Origin: Pseudomonas sp. Q11
Lineage (GTDB): Bacteria > Pseudomonadota > Gammaproteobacteria > Pseudomonadales > Pseudomonadaceae
Reading direction: 5' to 3'
Length of the DNA: 64,000 nucleotides
NCBI RefSeq assembly: GCF_024494355.1
Contig: NZ_JAKNQY010000020.1
Span: 47,693-111,692, forward strand
The notes under the pieces were generated by a model. That model saw only the letters and a program-made list of their open reading frames with translations, did not search any database and had not been told where the DNA came from. The position numbers and the translations under genes were made by a program. Positions 59,364-64,000 of this stretch are shown here, piece after piece; within the stretch, counting starts at the first letter, position 1, and each line of letters starts with the position of its first letter.

Positions 59364-60728
59364 ATGAACGAACGACCGGGCAATCAGCTGTTCGATGCCT
59401 ACTTCACGGCTCGCGAGATGCGCGAGGTGTTCTGCGATGCGGGCCGGGTACAGGCCATGCTGGATGTCGAGGCAGCATTGGCCAGGGCTGAAGCGCGGGT
59501 AGGGTTGATTCCCCTGAGCGTGGTGGCGCCGATCGAGAACGCCTGTCACGCCCGGTTGTACGATTTTCTGGCGTTGAGCGAAGCGATTGCCAGTGCTGGC
59601 AATTCAGCGATTCCACTGGTCAAGGCCCTCGGCAAGCGCATTGCCGCGCAAGACGCGGAGGCTGAACGCTACGTGCACCTGGGCGCTACCAGCCAGGACG
59701 TGATGGACAGCGGGCTGGTGCTGCAATTACGCCAGGCACTGCACCTGATTGAAGGCGAACTGGCGCAACTTGCCGTAACCCTGGCCAGGCAAGCTGAACG
59801 CTACGCTGCTACACCGCTGGCCGGACGCACTTGGTTGCAACACGCAACGCCGGTGACCCTGGGCATGAAAATCGCCGGTTGGCTGGGAGCAATCACCCGT
59901 AGCCGCCAGCGCCTGAATGAGCTCAAGCCGCGTTTACTGGTGTTGCAGTTCGGTGGAGCCTCCGGAACGCTTGCCGCACTGGGTGAACAGGCCTTGCCCA
60001 TCGCCGAAGCCCTGGCCGCCGAGCTGCAACTGAGCTTGCCGGAACAACCTTGGCACACCCAGCGCGATCGTCTGGTTGAGTTTGGTTCGGTGCTGGGGTT
60101 GATCGCTGGCAGCCTGGGCAAACTGGGCCGCGACATCAGCTTATTGATGCAGACCGAGGCCGGTGAAGCCTTCGAACCCTCGGCACCGGGCAAGGGCGGT
60201 TCGTCCACCATGCCGCACAAGCGTAACCCGGTGGGAGCGGCGGTGTTGATTGGTGCCGCGACCCGGGTCCCTGGCCTGTTGTCGACGCTGTTCAGCGCTA
60301 TGCCCCAGGAACACGAACGCAGCCTGGGCCTGTGGCATGCCGAATGGGAAACCTTGCCGGAGATCTGTTGCCTGGTGTCCGGCGCCCTGCAACAGGCGCG
60401 ACTGCTGGCCGAAGGTCTGGAAGTGGACGCGGCGCGCATGGCTCGCAACCTGGAACTGACCCAGGGACTGGTGCTGGCCGAGGCGGTGAGCATCGTGCTG
60501 GCCCAGCGTGTGGGGCGCGACACCGCGCACCATTTACTGGAGCGATGCTGCAAGCGTGCCGTAGCCGAACAACGTCATCTGCGGGCTGTACTGGGGGATG
60601 AGCCCCAAGTCACCGCACAACTGTCCGTCGCTGAGCTGGATCATTTGCTCGACCCCGCCCATTACCTGGGCCAGGCCCAGACCTGGGTCGCTCGCGCAGT
60701 AGCTGAACACCTTGCCTTGAACGCCTGA
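59364..60728 (+). CDS. pcaB: 3-carboxy-cis,cis-muconate cycloisomerase
   Basis: This 454-residue enzyme of the fumarase/aspartase superfamily cyclises carboxymuconate to gamma-carboxymuconolactone. The superfamily signature is GSSTMPHKRNP at about residues 278-288. ATG at 59364 has AAGGA upstream; a preceding TTG at 59358 is less likely. It lies between pcaT and pcaD on one strand with short gaps. Confidence 0.94.
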   Translation: MNERPGNQLFDAYFTAREMREVFCDAGRVQAMLDVEAALARAEARVGLIPLSVVAPIENACHARLYDFLALSEAIASAGNSAIPLVKALGKRIAAQDAEAERYVHLGATSQDVMDSGLVLQLRQALHLIEGELAQLAVTLARQAERYAATPLAGRTWLQHATPVTLGMKIAGWLGAITRSRQRLNELKPRLLVLQFGGASGTLAALGEQALPIAEALAAELQLSLPEQPWHTQRDRLVEFGSVLGLIAGSLGKLGRDISLLMQTEAGEAFEPSAPGKGGSSTMPHKRNPVGAAVLIGAATRVPGLLSTLFSAMPQEHERSLGLWHAEWETLPEICCLVSGALQQARLLAEGLEVDAARMARNLELTQGLVLAEAVSIVLAQRVGRDTAHHLLERCCKRAVAEQRHLRAVLGDEPQVTAQLSVAELDHLLDPAHYLGQAQTWVARAVAEHLALNA

Positions 60729-60740
60729 AAGGAGATTGTT

Positions 60741-61541
60741 GTGGGATTGGTCAAACTCGCCGAAGGCGAACTGAACTATTGCTTCGATGGGCCGCAAGAT
60801 GGCCCGGTGCTGGTGCTCTCCAACTCCCTGGGCACCGACCTGCACATGTGGGACGAGCAGATCGCCGCCTTCAGTGAACACTTTCGCGTGCTGCGTTTCG
60901 ACACGCGCGGCCACGGTCAGTCGTTGGTCACAGAGGGCCCGTACAGCATTGAACAGCTGGGCCGCGACGTGCTGGCGATGCTCGATCAGTTGAACATCGA
61001 CAAGGTGCATTTTTGTGGGTTGTCCATGGGCGGATTGATCGGTCAATGGCTGGGGATCAATGCCGGCGAGCGGTTGCACAAACTGGTGGTGTGCAACACT
61101 GCTGCCAAGATTGGCGACCCGTCCGTATGGGACCCGCGGATCGAAACCGTACTGCGTGATGGCAAAGCGGCGATGGTCGCGCTGCGGGGTGCCTCGATTG
61201 CCCGTTGGTTCACACCGGACTTTGCCCAGGCTCATCCAGAGAAGGCCAGGAAAATCACCGACATGCTTGCCGCCACTTCGCCCCAGGGCTATGCGGCTAA
61301 CTGCACGGCGGTGCGCGATGCCGATTTCCGTGAGCAGCTGTCGTCGATTCGCGTACCGCTGTTGGTGGTCGCCGGCACCGAAGATGCCGTGACGCCACCG
61401 TCGGGCGGGCACTTTATCCAGGAGCGGGTCAACGGGGCCGAGTACGCCGAATTTCATGCCGCGCACCTGTCCAATGTCCAGGCCGGCGCTGCGTTCAGCG
61501 AGCGGGTACTGGCTTTCCTGCTCGATTCCAGTCGTTCTTGA
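60741..61541 (+). CDS. pcaD: 3-oxoadipate enol-lactone hydrolase
   Basis: This 266-residue alpha/beta hydrolase opens beta-ketoadipate enol-lactone. The nucleophile elbow is GLSMGG with S95; the acid lies in 'GTEDAVTPPSGG' and the histidine in 'HAAHLSNVQ'. It starts with GTG at 60741, preceded by AAAGGAG. It overlaps no neighbour but lies 12 bases after pcaB and 11 bases before pcaC. Confidence 0.93.
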   Translation: MGLVKLAEGELNYCFDGPQDGPVLVLSNSLGTDLHMWDEQIAAFSEHFRVLRFDTRGHGQSLVTEGPYSIEQLGRDVLAMLDQLNIDKVHFCGLSMGGLIGQWLGINAGERLHKLVVCNTAAKIGDPSVWDPRIETVLRDGKAAMVALRGASIARWFTPDFAQAHPEKARKITDMLAATSPQGYAANCTAVRDADFREQLSSIRVPLLVVAGTEDAVTPPSGGHFIQERVNGAEYAEFHAAHLSNVQAGAAFSERVLAFLLDSSRS

Positions 61542-61552
61542 GGGCGTTTTTT

Positions 61553-61945
61553 GTGGACGAGAAACAACGTTACGACGAAGGCATGCAAGTACGCCGCGCG
61601 GTGCTGGGCGATGCCCACGTCGACCGCAGTCTCAATGCCTTGACCGAGTTCAACAGTGAGTTCCAGGAGATGATCACCCGGCATGCCTGGGGCGACATCT
61701 GGACCCGCCCGGGCCTGCCGCGCCACACCCGTAGCCTGATCACCATCGCCATGCTGATCGGCATGAACCGCAACGAAGAACTCAAACTGCACCTGCGCGC
61801 CGCCGCCAATAACGGCGTGAGCCGCAGCGAGATCAAGGAAGTGATCATGCAAAGCGCCATCTATTGCGGTATCCCGGCGGCCAACGCCACCTTCCACCTG
61901 GCCGAGTCGGTGTGGGATGAACTGGGCGTCGAATCACGGACTTAA
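61553..61945 (+). CDS. pcaC: 4-carboxymuconolactone decarboxylase
   Basis: This 130-residue protein decarboxylates gamma-carboxymuconolactone to the enol-lactone. It has the CMD-domain sequence 'LTEFNSEFQEMITRHAWGDIWTRPGLPRHTRSLITIAMLI'. A GTG start at 61553 gives the usual VDEKQRYDEG; an upstream TTG at 61538 would add five residues. It is the last gene of the pca operon. PcaC, PcaD and PcaB are all separate here, with no pcaCD fusion. Confidence 0.92.
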   Translation: MDEKQRYDEGMQVRRAVLGDAHVDRSLNALTEFNSEFQEMITRHAWGDIWTRPGLPRHTRSLITIAMLIGMNRNEELKLHLRAAANNGVSRSEIKEVIMQSAIYCGIPAANATFHLAESVWDELGVESRT

Positions 61946-61960
61946 CATCCACCGCCATCC

Positions 61961-62195
61961 CCTGTGGGAGTCAAGCTTTGCTCCCACACTGAATCTTCAG
62001 TGAGCACAAGTTTTGTGCCCGACGCTGATCCTCCTGTGGGAGCGGGCTTGCTCGCGAAGTGGTGGGTCAGTTTGCATTGAGGTTGAATGGGACGCCGCCA
62101 TCGCGAGCAAGCTTTGCTCCCACGGTGGATCTTCAGTGAGCACACATTTTGTGCCCGACGCTGATCCCCTTGTGGGAGCGAGCCTGCTCGCGATG
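61961..62195. repeat. REP array with an internal duplication
   Basis: Four to five GTGGGAGC/GCTCGCGA palindromes in alternating orientation fill the 281-base pcaC-oprD gap. A 38-base segment (ATCTTCAGTGAGCACAAGTT... ending ACGCTGATC) at 61993-62030 recurs at 62129-62166 with two mismatches, so the array has grown by duplication of a roughly 136-base unit. Confidence 0.85.
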
Positions 62196-62226
62196 ACGGT
62201 GGTACAGCCTCCATCCATGTTGGTTT

Positions 62227-63480
62227 TTACAGCAAGCTGATCGGATAGCTGACGATCAAGCGGTTCTCATCGAACTCACTGGTGCTGTAATCCCGGCGCA
62301 TTGTCGAGTTACGCCATTTCACATTGAGGCTCTTCAACGCACCGCTCTGTACGGTGTAGGCCAGTTCGCTTTCGCGACCCCATTCCTTACCGTCGGTGAT
62401 GGTGCCGGTGTGTACGTTGTCACCGCTGATGTAGCGGTTCATCAGGGTCAGGCCCGGTACGCCGACGGCGGCGAAGTTGAAGTCGTGGCGCACTTGCCAG
62501 GATCTTTCCTCGGCGTTGTCATAGCTGGAGTTGTAGCTGTCGTTGGCCAGGGTGCCGCCGCTGGTGCCGTTGACGCGCATCCAGCCGTCGTCGCCACTGA
62601 GTTTTTGCAGGCCGACGTAGAAGGTGTTGCCACCGTATTTGGCCGAGAGCATGGCGGACAAGGTTTTGTTGTCCAGGTCGCCGGCCAAGGCGCTGCCTTC
62701 TTCCTTACCGATGAAGTAACCGAGGTTGGCGCCCAGGGTCCAGTCACCGACGGGCTGGCTGTGGGTCAGGTTGAAATACTTTTGCTGGTAGATGTCGGAC
62801 AGTTCGGCATACCAGACACCGACCTGGGTGCGTTTGTCGTTGAAGGCGTATTCGCCACCGCCGAAGTTAAAGCGGTCCGAAAGGAACGCACCGCGGCCGT
62901 TCATGGACATGTCTTCCATGCTCGCGTCGTTGCGCATGCTGTTGGCGCGGAACTGACCGCCGTAGAGGCTCAAGCCGCTGATTTCGGTGGAGGTTACCTG
63001 GCCGCCGCGGAAGGTTTGCGGCAGGGAGCGACCGTCGTCCGAGCGCAGGATCGGCAGCACCGGCATCCATTCGCCCACCTTCAGTTCGGTTTTCGACACC
63101 TTGGCCTTGAGGGCGACACCCAGTCGACCGAAGTCATCGGCCGGACGGCCATCATCGTGCACCGGCAACAATGCGGTATTGGCAGTGCCGCGACCCCCGT
63201 CGAGCTTGACCGAGTACATGCCCAGCACGTCCACGCCGAAACCGACCACGCCCTGGGTGAAGCCGGACTTGGCGTCGAGAATGAAACTCTGGGTCCATTC
63301 CTCGGCTTTGCCTTGGGCGTTGTCCGGGTTGGTGAAGTTGCGGTTGATGTAGAAGTTGCGCAGGTTGAGATTGACCTTGGCGTCTTCAACAAACCCCGAC
63401 TCTGCGGCCAGAACGGGCAGGGCGGCGCCAGACAGGGCGATGGCGATAAGGCTGGGAAACAAATGCTGTGTAGGTTTCAT
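62227..63480 (-). CDS. OprD-family outer-membrane porin
   Basis: This 417-residue protein has a signal peptide (about residues 1-25, MKPTQHLFPSLIAIALSGAA, cleavage near LAA-ESG) and an 18-strand OprD-like barrel. Typical features are 'SGFVEDAKVNLNLRNFYINRNF' at the mature N terminus and a C-terminal strand ending 'VSYPISLL'. OprD/Opd porins admit small carboxylates; next to pca genes it may pass aromatic acids such as 4-hydroxybenzoate, which is inference from position. ATG at 63480. Confidence 0.9.
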   Translation of the reverse strand: MKPTQHLFPSLIAIALSGAALPVLAAESGFVEDAKVNLNLRNFYINRNFTNPDNAQGKAEEWTQSFILDAKSGFTQGVVGFGVDVLGMYSVKLDGGRGTANTALLPVHDDGRPADDFGRLGVALKAKVSKTELKVGEWMPVLPILRSDDGRSLPQTFRGGQVTSTEISGLSLYGGQFRANSMRNDASMEDMSMNGRGAFLSDRFNFGGGEYAFNDKRTQVGVWYAELSDIYQQKYFNLTHSQPVGDWTLGANLGYFIGKEEGSALAGDLDNKTLSAMLSAKYGGNTFYVGLQKLSGDDGWMRVNGTSGGTLANDSYNSSYDNAEERSWQVRHDFNFAAVGVPGLTLMNRYISGDNVHTGTITDGKEWGRESELAYTVQSGALKSLNVKWRNSTMRRDYSTSEFDENRLIVSYPISLL

Positions 63481-63728
63481 GGGCATGTCTCTAGTTTTTG
63501 TGGGCAAAGCGGGTCGCTGCCGCAACCTTGGGTTGCAGACGGTGCGGTGGAACTGGGCGGTCAGTTGATCAGCCGGACGAAGTAGGGCGTGTGGGCATGG
63601 CGTCGAACCTGTTGTTATTGGTTTTGTGCGAGCGATGGTGAAGGGCCACCCGGGATCGGTTCAATTGCCGTTTACGGGTTTTGGGCGATTATCGAACGGC
63701 AAAAACTGATTGGATGGATGTAATCTCT
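63481..63728. other. Upstream region of the OprD porin gene
   Basis: About 250 bases without a gene, including the porin promoter region on the minus strand. I see no operator of the PcaR type here. A REP half at 63729-63757 (GTGGGAGCGAGCCTGCTCGC) follows. Confidence 0.5.
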
Positions 63729-63759
63729 GTGGGAGCGAGCCTGCTCGCGAAGGCGGCCT

Positions 63760-64000
63760 TACAGCTAGCCAGGGTTTTGTTGATTGCGTACATATCCGTT
63801 TCTGCGGTAACGGCCGCTTAGGGTTCCGCCCTGACGGCGGCTCACTTTTGAAAAGCCCGGGAGCCGGCCCAGTCAAAAGTAAGCAAAACGCTCATGCCCC
63901 ACCACTCGGCACCTCGCCTAGGCTCGGCATGCCCTCACTCCGGCGTTGCTCCGTGGGCCCGCCGCGAAGGGCCATCCATGGCCCAGCGCGGCTATCCCGG
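63760..64000. repeat. Structured intergenic repeat, probably widespread in Pseudomonas
   Basis: The stretch from about 63760 to the window end looks like a repeat that I recall as multicopy in P. fluorescens-group genomes. Features: hairpin CCGCC...GGCGG at about 63826-63840, ACTTTTGA/TCAAAAGT stem at 63844-63851/63873-63880, then GCCTAGGCTCGGCATGCCC and GGGCCATCCATGGCCC palindromes. It has no sensible reading frame. It runs off the window end, so its full length is not visible. Confidence 0.6.

Noticed and set aside
61961..62195. Possible CRISPR-like array
   Set aside because: The repeated units are palindromic REP copies in both orientations with irregular spacing; no cas genes are near.
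1..64000. Prophage, integrative element, toxin-antitoxin or defence island
   Set aside because: No integrase, transposase, phage, restriction or toxin gene was recognised; gene content is core metabolism throughout and no tRNA was seen.

Overview
The window is a contiguous piece of a GC-rich Pseudomonas chromosome, most likely from the P. fluorescens group. The evidence is the gene content, gene orders familiar from P. aeruginosa and P. putida, and the abundance of intergenic REP palindromes built on GTGGGAGC...GCTCGCGA and GTGGCGAGGGAGCTTGCTCCC. No prophage, plasmid, insertion sequence, CRISPR array, tRNA or rRNA was recognised. Almost everything is core metabolism and its regulation.

Region 1 (1-10.5 kb) handles glucose. 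It holds the end of a glucose ABC transporter (gtsA partial, gtsB, gtsC, gtsD), the outer-membrane porin oprB, a hexose-6-phosphate mutarotase, the repressor hexR, and divergently zwf-pgl-eda (Entner-Doudoroff entry). Region 2 (10.7-16.1 kb) has a class V aminotransferase, a DUF3820 gene, a DUF2383 (PA2169-like) gene behind a sigma-54/IHF-type promoter, and an AaeBXA-like FUSC/DUF1656/HlyD efflux operon. Region 3 (16.2-21.7 kb) is the phaJ1 - lipase - fadD2 - fadD1 fatty-acid module. Region 4 (21.8-25.7 kb) carries small stress and housekeeping genes (CsbD, YihY/BrkB, peptide deformylase, GNAT, hypotheticals).

Region 5 (25.8-29.1 kb) is the gluconate regulon gntR / gntK / gntP, with three copies of one operator. 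Region 6 (29.2-35.2 kb) has alaC, a LysE exporter, small enzymes, and a four-gene ECF42 sigma-factor module (SnoaL-like, DGPF/YCII, SRPBCC, sigma factor with TPR tail) preceded by a matching ECF42-type promoter. Region 7 (35.5-43.9 kb) matches the P. aeruginosa icmP-bifA-sodB-argO-argP neighbourhood: imelysin with a Fur-like box, the c-di-GMP phosphodiesterase bifA, Fe-SOD, LysE/ArgO and ArgP, followed by an epimerase and a coiled-coil membrane protein. Region 8 (44-50.4 kb) has rapA, small proteins including a likely CcoM subunit of cbb3 oxidase behind an Anr box, and pitA.

Region 9 (50.9-63.5 kb) is a complete protocatechuate branch of the beta-ketoadipate pathway: pcaR, pcaK, pcaIJF, pcaHG, pcaT, pcaB, pcaD, pcaC, then an OprD-family porin. 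Three PcaR-like operators mark pcaR, pcaK and pcaI. The last 250 bases enter a structured intergenic repeat that I recognise from Pseudomonas genomes and that has no known function to me.

The genes form a coherent carbon-uptake theme (glucose, gluconate, fatty acids, aromatics). Several of them carry AAnAAnAA motifs at the translation start, as expected for Hfq/Crc carbon catabolite repression. I found no convincing new multi-gene system. The most rewarding items are regulatory sites: the sigma-54/IHF promoter, the ECF42 module with its promoter, the Anr-box/CcoM pair, and the terminal repeat.
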